Source of the DNA: an uncultured Lachnospiraceae bacterium
GTDB lineage: Bacteria; Bacillota; Clostridia; Lachnospirales; Lachnospiraceae
Direction: 5' to 3'
Assembly: GCA_910579935.1 (NCBI GenBank)
Contig: CAJTVQ010000020.1
Coordinates: 1 to 64,000, forward strand
DNA: 64,000 bases
This document shows, in pieces, positions 27,820 through 35,689 of the stretch. The notes under the pieces were generated by a model. It saw only the letters and a program-made list of their open reading frames with translations. It made no database searches and was not told where the DNA came from. Position 1 is the first letter of the stretch; every line of letters starts with the position of its first letter. The position numbers and the translations under genes are program-made.

Positions 27820-28416
27820 ATGGGAAAAATCGATATCAATAAAAAACAGAAGCAGGATGCCCTGCTGAACACCGCCTTTGACCTGTTTATCAGGCAGGGC
27901 ATCAACAAAACCACCATTGCCGAAATCGTCGAACAGGCAGGTGTGGCAAAAGGTACTTTTTATTTATATTTTAAGGACAAATACGACATACGGAACAAAC
28001 TGATCGCAAAAAAAGCCAGCCAGATCTTCCGTATCGCCGACGATGCGCTTCATCAGACGGACATCACACCCTTAGAAGACAGGATCATTTTCCTGATCGA
28101 TAATATCATCGACCAGTTAAATGCAGACAAGACCCTGCTGAATTTTATTTCCAAAAATCTGAGCTGGGGAATATTCAAGAATGAGCTGCTTTATTCAACA
28201 GCTTCCGATATTGATTTTTATAATATTTATTCTTCCGTCTTTGAACAGTCGGAACCGAAATATAAAAACCCCGAAGTACTTATATTTATGATCGTGGAAC
28301 TGGTCAACGCCACCTGTTTCAGCTGTATTCTTTACGAAGACCCGATTCCGGTTAACGACCTGAAGCCTTACCTCTTTGACTCCGTACGTCAGATCATGAA
28401 AAGCCAGGAACTGTGA
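27820..28416 (+). CDS. TetR/AcrR-family transcriptional regulator
   Basis: The 198-residue protein has an N-terminal TetR helix-turn-helix (about residues 10-57; ALLNTAFDLFIRQGINKTTIAEIVEQAGVAKGTFYLYFKDKYDIRNKL) and a variable ligand domain. It is divergent from the MMPL gene, and two related palindromes with the same TGACCA half-site flank the MMPL promoter. By the usual scheme it represses the transporter until a ligand binds; the ligand is unknown. Confidence 0.92.
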   Translation: MGKIDINKKQKQDALLNTAFDLFIRQGINKTTIAEIVEQAGVAKGTFYLYFKDKYDIRNKLIAKKASQIFRIADDALHQTDITPLEDRIIFLIDNIIDQLNADKTLLNFISKNLSWGIFKNELLYSTASDIDFYNIYSSVFEQSEPKYKNPEVLIFMIVELVNATCFSCILYEDPIPVNDLKPYLFDSVRQIMKSQEL

Positions 28417-28449
28417 TCCTGCTTTTATAATATACCCGGCGGCAGACGT

Positions 28450-28480
28450 AAGGGGCGCTGACCGTCATGGCCGCGCCCCT
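28450..28480. terminator. GC-rich hairpin between converging genes
   Basis: AGGGGCGC and GCGCCCCT pair around a 14-base loop between the TetR gene and the DUF1858 gene. There is no long T-run on either side. Confidence 0.5.
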
Positions 28481-28513
28481 CTGATTCAAACTTCATTTAC
28501 ACAATATTCTACC

Positions 28514-28705
28514 CTAAACCGCAGCAATCTTCTGCATCAGCTCATCCGCATCAATCCCATGAACCATAGCCGCCTCTTCCAGTGTTTCTCCCTGTGCGGA
28601 AGGACATCCCAGACAATGCATGCCGATCTCCATAAGTACAGGCGCAATGTTCGGATTTATGCTCAATGCCTCGCCAATCGTTGTGTTCTTAGTAATATCT
28701 GCCAT
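28514..28705 (-). CDS. DUF1858 domain-containing protein
   Basis: Small 63-residue protein of the DUF1858 family with the typical TIGEALSINPNIAPVLMEIGMHCLGCPSA core; Cys31 and Cys34 form the conserved CxxC. The family often accompanies hybrid-cluster, redox and nitric-oxide response genes, but its biochemical role is not settled. ATG at 28705 follows AAGGAGG; an upstream in-frame Met is less likely. It is divergent from pflB, sharing the intergenic region. Confidence 0.88.
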   Translation of the reverse strand: MADITKNTTIGEALSINPNIAPVLMEIGMHCLGCPSAQGETLEEAAMVHGIDADELMQKIAAV

Positions 28706-28861
28706 GATCGTATCCTCCTTTTGTAAAATAAACATTTATTAGTATAATACTTTCTCCCCTTTCTTTCAACCTATTCCTGTTTCTTTATAAAATTCACAAA
28801 GTTTTTACAAAATTATTATAAAAAACATACCGAATGTACAGAAAAAAGTACACTCCGTCGC

Positions 28862-28891
28862 TTGACGTTATAACTACCTTTCACTTATAAT
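28862..28891 (+). promoter_or_regulatory. promoter of the split pyruvate formate-lyase operon
   Basis: TTGACG (28862-28867), 18 bases, TATAAT (28886-28891). The leader before pflB is about 55 bases. Confidence 0.65.
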
Positions 28892-28953
28892 GGGTATACA
28901 GGATTAGTGCTTTATTAACCAATCATATTATAATTTATAGGAGGCTTTTCAAA

Positions 28954-30993
28954 ATGAGACCAGAATGGAAAGATTTTGTAGGCGGCAAATGGGAAAATGA
29001 AGTAAATGTTCGTGACTTCATTCAGAAAAACTATCACCCTTATGACGGGGATGAATCCTTTTTAGCCGAAGCTACACAGAACACAAAAGACTTATGGAGC
29101 ATGGTACTTGACTTGCAGAAGAAAGAGCGCGAAGCAGGTGGTGTTCTTGATATGGACACAAAGGTTGTTTCCACAATTACTTCCCATGGTCCGGGCTACC
29201 TTGACAAAGACAAAGAAACTATCGTAGGTTTCCAGACTGACAAACCTTTTAAACGTTCCTTACAGCCTTACGGCGGTATCCGTATGGCAGAGAAGGCATG
29301 TTCCGACAACGGCTATGAAGTAGACCCTGAAATCAGCGAGTTCTTCTCCACCCATAGAAAAACACACAATGCAGGATGTTTCGATGCTTACAATCAGGAA
29401 ATGAGAGCCTGTCGTTCCGCTCACATCATCACGGGTCTTCCGGATGCTTACGGACGCGGACGTATCATCGGCGACTATAGGCGTGTTGCCCTGTACGGTA
29501 TCGACTACCTGATCGAAGACAAGCAGGCACAGAAAGATTCCACGGGACGTGTTATGACCGACGAAGTAATCCGTCTTCGCGAAGAACTTTCCGAGCAGAT
29601 CGTTGCCCTTAAGATGATGAAAGAAATGGCTGCTTCTTACGGATGCGATATTTCCAAACCCGCAACCAACGTACAGGAAGCGATCCAGGCTACCTACTTC
29701 GGATATCTGTGCTCCGTAAAAGAGCAGAACGGTGCGGCTATGTCCCTTGGACGTACTTCCACCTTCATTGACTGCTATGCAGAAAGAGATTTGGCAAACG
29801 GAACCTTCACGGAAGAGCAGATTCAGGAATTCGTTGACCACTTCATCATAAAATTAAGATGCGTGAAATTTGCACGTACACCTGAATACAACCAGATTTT
29901 CGCAGGCGATCCGGTATGGGTAACCGAATCCCTCGGCGGTGTAGGCGTAGACGGACGTCCGATGGTAACAAAAACTTCCTTCCGTTATCTGCACACACTG
30001 ACAAACCTTGGTCCTTCTCCGGAGCCGAACCTGACGGTTCTCTGGTCTACAAGACTTCCTGAGAACTGGAAGAGATACTGTGCGAAGATGTCCATCCAGA
30101 CTTCTTCCATCCAGTATGAGAACGATGACCTCATGAGAGTAACACACGGTGATGATTACGGTATCGCATGCTGCGTATCTTCCATGGTAATCGGTAAGGA
30201 AATGCAGTTCTTCGGAGCACGTGCTAACCTTGCGAAATGTCTGCTTTACGCTTTGAACGGCGGTGTGGACGAAGTAACAAAGAAACAGGTTGGACCGAAA
30301 TACCGTCCTGTTTCCGGCGATGTTCTTGATTATGATGATGTTTATGCAAAATTTATGGATATGATGGAATGGCAGGCTGACGTATATGTTAATACCCTGA
30401 ATGTTATCCACTACATGCATGATAAATACTGCTATGAGAGAGCTGAGATGGCGCTTCATGACAGAGACGTTAAGAGATATTTCGCAACAGGTGTTGCAGG
30501 ACTTTCCATCGTAGCTGACTCCCTGTCCGCTATCAAATATGCGAAAGTAGAAGTTGTAAGGGATGAGGACGGCGTTATCGTTGACTTCAAGACCACCGGT
30601 GAATTCCCGAAATATGGTAATGACGATGACCGTGTAGATACGATTGCACAGGATATCGTACACAAATTCATGACCGCTATCAGAAGACACCACACTTACA
30701 GAAACGGTATTCCTACCACCTCCATCCTTACCATTACTTCCAATGTAACTTATGGTAAGGCAACAGGCAACACACCTGACGGACGTAAGAAAGGCCAGCC
30801 TTTCGCACCCGGCGCTAACCCGATGCACGGACGCGATACCCACGGTGCAGTAGCTTCCCTGTCTTCCGTATCCAAACTTCCTTTCAAGGATGCACAGGAT
30901 GGTATTTCCAATACCTTCACCATCATTCCTGGTGCTCTTGGTAAAGAAGATCAGGTATTTGCAGGCGACCTTGAACTTGATTTGAATAACTAA
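28954..30993 (+). CDS. pflB: pyruvate formate-lyase catalytic core lacking the glycyl-radical domain
   Basis: Formate C-acetyltransferase cleaves pyruvate with CoA to acetyl-CoA and formate. The 679 residues cover the family from MRPEWKDFVGGKWENEVNVRDF to KDAQDGISNTFTIIPGALGKEDQVFAG, with the active cysteine pair Cys406-Cys407 in YGIACCVSS. A full-length enzyme such as E. coli PflB (760 aa) continues into a domain with RVSGYAV that carries the radical glycine; here the gene stops before it. That domain is a separate gene at 31340. The CDS is otherwise well preserved, so the split looks functional, not decayed. Confidence 0.95.
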   Translation: MRPEWKDFVGGKWENEVNVRDFIQKNYHPYDGDESFLAEATQNTKDLWSMVLDLQKKEREAGGVLDMDTKVVSTITSHGPGYLDKDKETIVGFQTDKPFKRSLQPYGGIRMAEKACSDNGYEVDPEISEFFSTHRKTHNAGCFDAYNQEMRACRSAHIITGLPDAYGRGRIIGDYRRVALYGIDYLIEDKQAQKDSTGRVMTDEVIRLREELSEQIVALKMMKEMAASYGCDISKPATNVQEAIQATYFGYLCSVKEQNGAAMSLGRTSTFIDCYAERDLANGTFTEEQIQEFVDHFIIKLRCVKFARTPEYNQIFAGDPVWVTESLGGVGVDGRPMVTKTSFRYLHTLTNLGPSPEPNLTVLWSTRLPENWKRYCAKMSIQTSSIQYENDDLMRVTHGDDYGIACCVSSMVIGKEMQFFGARANLAKCLLYALNGGVDEVTKKQVGPKYRPVSGDVLDYDDVYAKFMDMMEWQADVYVNTLNVIHYMHDKYCYERAEMALHDRDVKRYFATGVAGLSIVADSLSAIKYAKVEVVRDEDGVIVDFKTTGEFPKYGNDDDRVDTIAQDIVHKFMTAIRRHHTYRNGIPTTSILTITSNVTYGKATGNTPDGRKKGQPFAPGANPMHGRDTHGAVASLSSVSKLPFKDAQDGISNTFTIIPGALGKEDQVFAGDLELDLNN

Positions 30994-31011
30994 GCAACCA
31001 TACCGTTTATG

Positions 31012-31045
31012 ATACCGGAAGAGCGCGGATACGTTCTTCCGGACT
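31012..31045 (+). promoter_or_regulatory. intercistronic hairpin in the pfl operon
   Basis: CCGGAAGA and TCTTCCGG form an 8-bp stem around 12 bases between pflB and the 67-residue gene. No T-run follows; it may mark mRNA processing or stability and help set different protein levels. Confidence 0.4.
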
Positions 31046-31079
31046 CAGAAGTAAAATATAATGAAAACGAGGGTTTTAT

Positions 31080-31283
31080 ATGGACGATAATAAAATGATT
31101 GACGATCTCGTTAAGATGTTGGACTCCGGCATGATGCAGGGTGTTGGCCATGTAAATGTGGATACGGATTCTTCCATGGAAGAATCGAAAAACGTTCAGA
31201 CCATGGGATGCACCGACTGCTCCCGAACCCCGTTAGCATGCAGTGTTCCCACATTGGAACAGGGCCTGGATGATTATCATTGA
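31080..31283 (+). CDS. 67-residue cysteine-containing protein related to the glycyl-radical subunit N-terminus
   Basis: The first half (MIDDLVKMLDSGMMQGVGHVNVD) aligns with VDNLVNLLDGYATKGGHHLNVN of the next gene, which suggests a shared origin. The second half is unrelated to the RVSGYAV radical motif and instead reads GCTDCSRTPLACSVP, with Cys44, Cys47 and Cys54. It has a GAGGG ribosome-binding site and lies between pflB and the radical-domain gene. It could bind metal, help assemble or protect the split enzyme, or be an altered copy. I know no function for it. Confidence 0.75.
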   Translation: MDDNKMIDDLVKMLDSGMMQGVGHVNVDTDSSMEESKNVQTMGCTDCSRTPLACSVPTLEQGLDDYH

Positions 31284-31339
31284 TACTGTTTACAGGACAG
31301 AGATGAGCATTCAACAATAATATAGAGGAGGAATAAAAA

Positions 31340-31582
31340 ATGGCTACAAACACAGCACAGGTTGACAACCTTGTAAATTTATTGGATGGATATGCAACAA
31401 AGGGCGGCCATCACCTTAATGTTAACGTTTTGAACAGAGATACTCTTTTGGATGCACAGAAACATCCTGAGAATTATCCTCAGCTGACCATCCGTGTTTC
31501 CGGATATGCCGTAAACTTCATTAAACTGACACCGGAACAGCAGGCAGACGTAATTTCCCGTACGTTCCACGAAGCTATTTAA
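31340..31582 (+). CDS. stand-alone glycyl-radical subunit of pyruvate formate-lyase (GrcA/YfiD-like)
   Basis: The 80 residues match the C-terminal domain of pyruvate formate-lyase: GGHHLNVNVLNRDTLLDAQ, then PQLTIRVSGYAV with Gly55 as the radical site, and TPEQQADVISRTF at the end. In E. coli the 127-residue GrcA can replace a damaged domain of full-length PflB; here there is no full-length copy in the operon, so this chain must complete the enzyme. A strong GAGGAGG ribosome-binding site precedes it. It is the last gene before a terminator. Confidence 0.95.
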   Translation: MATNTAQVDNLVNLLDGYATKGGHHLNVNVLNRDTLLDAQKHPENYPQLTIRVSGYAVNFIKLTPEQQADVISRTFHEAI

Positions 31583-31596
31583 TTTACCGCATATGC

Positions 31597-31628
31597 AAAG
31601 AACCCTGAAGTGATTCAGGGTTCTTTTT
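31597..31628 (+). terminator. terminator of the pfl operon
   Basis: AAGAACCCTGAA gtga TTCAGGGTTCTT followed by TTTT, a perfect 12-bp stem right after the radical-subunit gene. Confidence 0.92.
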
Positions 31629-31644
31629 TGCAACACAATCTTGA

Positions 31645-32412
31645 TTATAAATATATATCAATAGAAGGAATACCTGTATGTCCTGCCCTTATTCCGGCTG
31701 CTTCTTCATCCTCATTTCTGTCCTTTCGGCTTATGTCTTTTTCTTTCCCCTGCTCTTCTTTCCGGTCCTCATCCCGCATACTGCTTATCTTTTCTTCCCC
31801 CTGTTCCTTCGAAGCTTCCCGCCATATGTCGTTTGCCTCTTTGAGGGTATGCATCTGTCCGGCAGCCGCATCCAAAGCGGTCTGTTCTACTGCATCCAGT
31901 TCCTCCCTCTTTTTGGTCGTATCTCCGTTCAGCGCTTCATCCTGCTTGATTTCGCTTTTCAGAACGCGTGCTTTTCCCTCCATTTTAGCCGCCACGCCGC
32001 CCTGTACCTGTGCCTGACTCATTGCTGTATCTGCGGAAAGAATAGCGGTCATGCTGGACTGTGAAAGCCCTGCATTCGTACCTGTACCGTTTTCTTTCCC
32101 TCCACCTGATAATTCCTCAGTGTCATCATTTGACCGGTTCTTCTTTGCTTCACGCACCGCTTCCTGCTTTTGCTGGATCTGATGCTGGCGGAGCTGATTC
32201 GACAACTCATTAATCTGTTTTTGCAGCTCTTGACGCTTTTTCATTTTCTCCTCTGCACTCATATCCTTGTTGGCGGAAAGTTCCTGCAGCTGCTTCTGTG
32301 CCATTTCAATCTGTCTCTGCAGATCCTTACCTACAGAATCCAACTGCTGTCCCAACCCCGGCTGTCCCGTCTGCATGGCTCCCGCACCGTTTGTACCGCT
32401 TACTCTCATCAT
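31645..32412 (-). CDS. coiled-coil protein, FlxA-like
   Basis: The 255-residue protein has no signal peptide or membrane helix. Residues about 25-95 form a Gln/Lys/Glu-rich coiled coil (DLQRQIEMAQKQLQELSANK), a segment recalling the FlxA-like family. The rest is polar and charged. The start MMRVSGTNGAGAMQ resembles that of the next upstream gene (MNISLTGAGGAGRM after its first residues). AGGAGAGGATAAAC precedes the ATG. It is probably co-transcribed with the gene at 32441-33061. Function unknown. Confidence 0.65.
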   Translation of the reverse strand: MMRVSGTNGAGAMQTGQPGLGQQLDSVGKDLQRQIEMAQKQLQELSANKDMSAEEKMKKRQELQKQINELSNQLRQHQIQQKQEAVREAKKNRSNDDTEELSGGGKENGTGTNAGLSQSSMTAILSADTAMSQAQVQGGVAAKMEGKARVLKSEIKQDEALNGDTTKKREELDAVEQTALDAAAGQMHTLKEANDIWREASKEQGEEKISSMRDEDRKEEQGKEKDISRKDRNEDEEAAGIRAGHTGIPSIDIYL

Positions 32413-32440
32413 GTTTATCCTCTCCTTCTTCCATTTTCCC

Positions 32441-33061
32441 TCATTGCCTCTTATTCTTCAGTAATTCTACAATATCTTCCTCTGCCGGCTGCTCACCGTT
32501 TTCCGGAACTTTTTCCAAAATTCTCTCCACATCTTTCCGTTCCGCTTCGGAAACCTCTTTCAATTTTTCCCCGGCCAGTTCTTCGGTCTTTTCCAAAAAT
32601 TCATCCACAATTTCGGACAGCGTACCCTCTTCTGTTCCTGCTGCATCTTCCTGCATCTTCTCTTTCTGCTCTTCCGGCGTCTTGGGCTCCATTCTTTCGA
32701 CTGCTTCGGCTATTTTTTCTCCCATCTCTCTTGCTTCATCCATAGCATGCCATATCTGCTCGCTGTTATATGCTGCCTTAACGGCCGCAATTTCATCCTC
32801 ATATGCATGGAATTTTTCCAGTTTTTTCGCGATATCATCTACGGTATCGCATTTTATACTTTTCAGATTTTCAATCTGACTTTCCCAAAATCCGATCTGC
32901 CTGTTTGCTCTCTCCTGCCGTCCTATTTTTTCCTCTACACTCTTTAATCCCGTATGTTTTCCTGGCGTCCGTATCTGCCTTCCGGATATTGTATTCACGC
33001 TGGACATTCTGCCTGCCCCTCCTGCGCCAGTCAGTGAAATATTCATACACGCAACCTTCAT
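32441..33061 (-). CDS. coiled-coil hypothetical protein
   Basis: From the ATG at 33061, which follows GAGGAGG, the product is 206 residues. After a Gly/Ser-rich start (ISLTGAGGAGRMSSVNTISG) it is mostly charged helix, with IGFWESQIENLKSIKCDTVDD and a Glu-rich C-terminal half. No signal peptide is seen. Upstream lie paired direct repeats that match the ones in front of the neighbouring LytTR regulator, so it is a probable target of that system. I do not recognise the family. Confidence 0.65.
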   Translation of the reverse strand: MKVACMNISLTGAGGAGRMSSVNTISGRQIRTPGKHTGLKSVEEKIGRQERANRQIGFWESQIENLKSIKCDTVDDIAKKLEKFHAYEDEIAAVKAAYNSEQIWHAMDEAREMGEKIAEAVERMEPKTPEEQKEKMQEDAAGTEEGTLSEIVDEFLEKTEELAGEKLKEVSEAERKDVERILEKVPENGEQPAEEDIVELLKNKRQ

Positions 33062-33153
33062 ACCGTTCCTCCTCAGCCTGTCCTGCAAATCACAGGCACT
33101 ATCCGATTTCTTATAAAATATTTCGGAAAAGATCATCGAAATATAAAGTGCCA

Positions 33154-33183
33154 TGTCATGAACAGGCTTTTTTTGTCGTAAAC
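33154..33183 (-). promoter_or_regulatory. probable LytTR operator (direct repeats) upstream of the coiled-coil genes
   Basis: On the minus strand GTTTACGACA (33183-33174) and GTTCATGACA (33163-33154) repeat with a 20-bp period. They resemble the TTTCACGACA pair in front of the regulator gene at 34583-35305. LytTR proteins bind such direct repeats about two helical turns apart. Confidence 0.55.
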
Positions 33184-34586
33184 TAATTTTCCGCTCCGCC
33201 TCCTGCTCCCAAAAGCATAACACTCAGTTTCAGACATTCCCCATCCGTCTCAATCTCTATTTCTCCTCTGTATTTCTGTGCCACCCGCCGGATATTTGCC
33301 AATCCAAACCCATGTCCCTGCCTGTCAGCTTTTGTCGTACAGGGAAGACCGCTTCCTTCATCCCAAACCAGCTTCCCGTTAAAGCTGTTGACAAACTCCA
33401 TCATACAGATATTCCCCCTGCGGTAAGAGGAAATCCGGATATAAGGCTTCCCACAGCCGCCCGCATGTTCCAACGCATTGGTAATCGCATTGTTCAAAAT
33501 TATACTGATATCGAAAACATTGATATCCGCTGCTTCCGGATAACGGAAACTGCAGTCAAAAGCAATCCCTTGCGTCTCCGCCTCTTCCCTTTTTTCCATG
33601 AGAATCACATCCGTAACCGGATTTCCGCTTTTTATTTCAACTGCCGTACCATGCAGTTCTTCCATCAGCTGCTTTGTATACGCTTTCGCTTCCCCATATT
33701 CCCGCCTTGCATACAAATTCTCCAACGTCATGACATGATTTCCCATATCATGCCTCATGCTCCGGATGTCATGATACCGCCGTTCTGCTTCGCCGATATA
33801 CCTTTTCATATTTTCCATTTCTCCGGAGAGAATCTTTCTCTGAAGTTCCTCTTCCTGTCCCTTCCTGATATTCTGAAACAGGACAATCATAGCCAAAACC
33901 GACATAAATGAGACAGCATAATACAGAAATGACCACCAGTGATAAACCCCATAAGTCTGGTAAAGGCTTTTTCCGGTATCTTTTGTATAAATAATCTGAT
34001 AAAGTTTCAGCATATGATAACCGGCCATGCCGGAGAGAGAAGGCGCAGACAACATAAGCAGCTCCTTTTTCGTCATTTCGGCATACTTATAAACATAAAA
34101 TTTCCGGACAACCCAGGCCGCCATAAACAAACAAAAAAAATTCAGCAGCAATCCAAAAAACGTCTCTCCCACATACAGCGAGAAGATTCTCCATGCGTCC
34201 GTATAAAGCTCCGGAAATTGACCAAGCCCCCAGTCTATTACCGGTCTTATACAATTTCTCATTGCAAGGGACATCCAGCGCAGGGAAAAGAAGGTCAGGC
34301 ACAGAAACAGCTTCTGCATCCCTCTCTCCCGCTCTGACAGCCACATGACTGCAAAAGCAGCAAAGACCGCCAGCCCGTATACCATGAGATTGCTGATTCC
34401 ATACGGTATCCGGTACATAAGTCTCATCATAACAAAATATGCCAGTCCCGCAAGACCGGCATGTTTACGTTCTCTCATGAATTCTTTTATTAAGTAATAC
34501 AGACAATATGCCGTCGCTGCCTCAATGGCAATGTAATATACCTGCGTTACTGCCTCGTAACAGATGTCGATCGGTATTCCCGTCAT
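33183..34586 (-). CDS. sensor histidine kinase, GHKL/AgrC type
   Basis: The 467-residue protein has an N-terminal membrane domain with about six helices (residues 8-240) and a cytosolic kinase part. The phosphoacceptor region is RYHDIRSMRHDMGNHVMTLEN and the ATP-binding N box includes NNAITNALEHAG; HGFGLANIRRVAQKYRG is the GHKL G box. It overlaps the partner response regulator by 4 bases (start within the stop region), so the two are coupled. No AgrB or AgrD peptide-processing genes are adjacent, so the signal is unknown. Confidence 0.9.
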   Translation of the reverse strand: MTGIPIDICYEAVTQVYYIAIEAATAYCLYYLIKEFMRERKHAGLAGLAYFVMMRLMYRIPYGISNLMVYGLAVFAAFAVMWLSERERGMQKLFLCLTFFSLRWMSLAMRNCIRPVIDWGLGQFPELYTDAWRIFSLYVGETFFGLLLNFFCLFMAAWVVRKFYVYKYAEMTKKELLMLSAPSLSGMAGYHMLKLYQIIYTKDTGKSLYQTYGVYHWWSFLYYAVSFMSVLAMIVLFQNIRKGQEEELQRKILSGEMENMKRYIGEAERRYHDIRSMRHDMGNHVMTLENLYARREYGEAKAYTKQLMEELHGTAVEIKSGNPVTDVILMEKREEAETQGIAFDCSFRYPEAADINVFDISIILNNAITNALEHAGGCGKPYIRISSYRRGNICMMEFVNSFNGKLVWDEGSGLPCTTKADRQGHGFGLANIRRVAQKYRGEIEIETDGECLKLSVMLLGAGGGAEN

Positions 34587-35305
34587 AGCGTATCCGCCCC
34601 GCCCTTTCTTTTGTTATATCGCAGATAGCTTTTTACAAATTCCGGATATTTCTGTTTTGACAGAAGCGCGGTTCCCTGCTCCAGCCAGATCATGGAAGCA
34701 TCATATTTCACTACATATTTGAAATGAATCAGATAAGCCCGATGTGGTCTGTAAAAATCTTCCCCCGCCATCTTCTCCAGTTCCGACAGCCTTCCGTAAT
34801 ACTCTACGTCGCCGTCTGCTTTGTGAAGTATGATCTTACGGTTGTACACCTCTGCATACATAATCTCACTTAACGATATCTTACTGCTCATGCCCCCACT
34901 CTTTATCACGATAGACTTTTCTTCTTTTACCGTTCTGTCTGCTTCCGCTTCCCGATACTGCTCCACCGCCTTTGCCAGCACCGCCTGGAGTTTCTCCTCT
35001 GAAACAGGTTTCAGCAAATAATGAAAAGCGCCCACATCAAATGCCTGAAACACATATTCCTCCACAGCCGTAACAAAAATCAGTATCATCCGCTTATTCT
35101 TCCTGCGCAGCTTACGAGCCGCTTCCATACCATCCATATCCGGCAGACGTATATCCAAAAACAAAATATCAGGTTGGTTTTTCCCTTCCAAAAGCGTTTC
35201 TCCCGACTGAAAAGTCTCAATATCTGCTTCGGGGCAAAACTTACAAATCCTGTCTCTCAGCATATCCCTTATTTCCGTTTCATCATCACATACCGCTATC
35301 CGCAT
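34583..35305 (-). CDS. LytTR-family response regulator
   Basis: A receiver domain (about residues 1-120; RIAVCDDETEIRD, phosphoacceptor Asp in ILFLDIRLPDMDG) is followed by a LytTR DNA-binding domain (about 145-238; SEIMYAEVYNRKIILH, DFYRPHRAYLIHFKYV). It pairs with the kinase at 33183-34586. Direct repeats with a 21-bp period lie upstream, which suggests self-regulation. ATG at 35305 gives the usual MRIAVCDDE start; the frame is open for 14 more codons. Confidence 0.92.
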   Translation of the reverse strand: MRIAVCDDETEIRDMLRDRICKFCPEADIETFQSGETLLEGKNQPDILFLDIRLPDMDGMEAARKLRRKNKRMILIFVTAVEEYVFQAFDVGAFHYLLKPVSEEKLQAVLAKAVEQYREAEADRTVKEEKSIVIKSGGMSSKISLSEIMYAEVYNRKIILHKADGDVEYYGRLSELEKMAGEDFYRPHRAYLIHFKYVVKYDASMIWLEQGTALLSKQKYPEFVKSYLRYNKRKGGADTL

Positions 35306-35440
35306 AGTAAACCCCATGCCTTTCTGCATTCTGCAGGTCTGAAACACAGGCAGGTATTTTCCTGTCCCTTCTGTCTGTCAAACCATGCTGTCGTATCCTA
35401 TAAGTTTATATCGGCAGATATGGGGCTTTCCTCAATGCAG

Positions 35441-35471
35441 TGTCGTGAAACATCTATTTTTTGTCGTGAAA
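35441..35471 (-). promoter_or_regulatory. probable LytTR operator (direct repeats) upstream of the regulator gene
   Basis: TTTCACGACA occurs twice on the minus strand (35471-35462 and 35450-35441) with an exact 21-bp period. A possible -10 box (TATAAA) lies about 30 bases downstream. This is the classical form of a LytTR binding site. Confidence 0.6.
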
Positions 35472-35536
35472 TGAAAGGAGCCGCTTTACTAATCTTCCTC
35501 ATCCCTCTTAAATTCCAGCAAATCCCCGGCTGAAAG

Positions 35537-35572
35537 CTGCCGCCGCGAAATCTTTTTGACCGGAGCGTTGCC
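35537..35572 (+). repeat. 36-bp dispersed intergenic repeat, copy 1
   Basis: Begins CTGCCGCCGCGAAATCTTTT and is identical at 30 of 36 positions to 46253-46288, in the same orientation. Both copies are outside genes. Confidence 0.5.
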
Positions 35573-35629
35573 TGTTCCAGACAAATAGCTGAACTGTTAC
35601 TTCTATAAAATAAAATTAAGAAACCCATA

Positions 35630-35658
35630 TTGGCATTCTCCCTGCATTCTGCTATACT
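35630..35658 (+). promoter_or_regulatory. promoter of pflA
   Basis: TTGGCA (35630-35635), 17 bases, TATACT (35653-35658), about 30 bases before the start codon. Confidence 0.7.
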
Positions 35659-35689
35659 ATAAAAAGAATACGGAAGGGAGATTACAATC

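Noticed and set aside
29854..30843. Minus-strand open frame of 329 codons
   Set aside because: It is the complement of pflB; no family features.
35441..35471. TGTCGTGAAA repeats considered as a Rex or Fnr site for pflA
   Set aside because: They are direct and not inverted repeats, lie about 180 bases from the pflA promoter, and match the repeats of the LytTR target genes.
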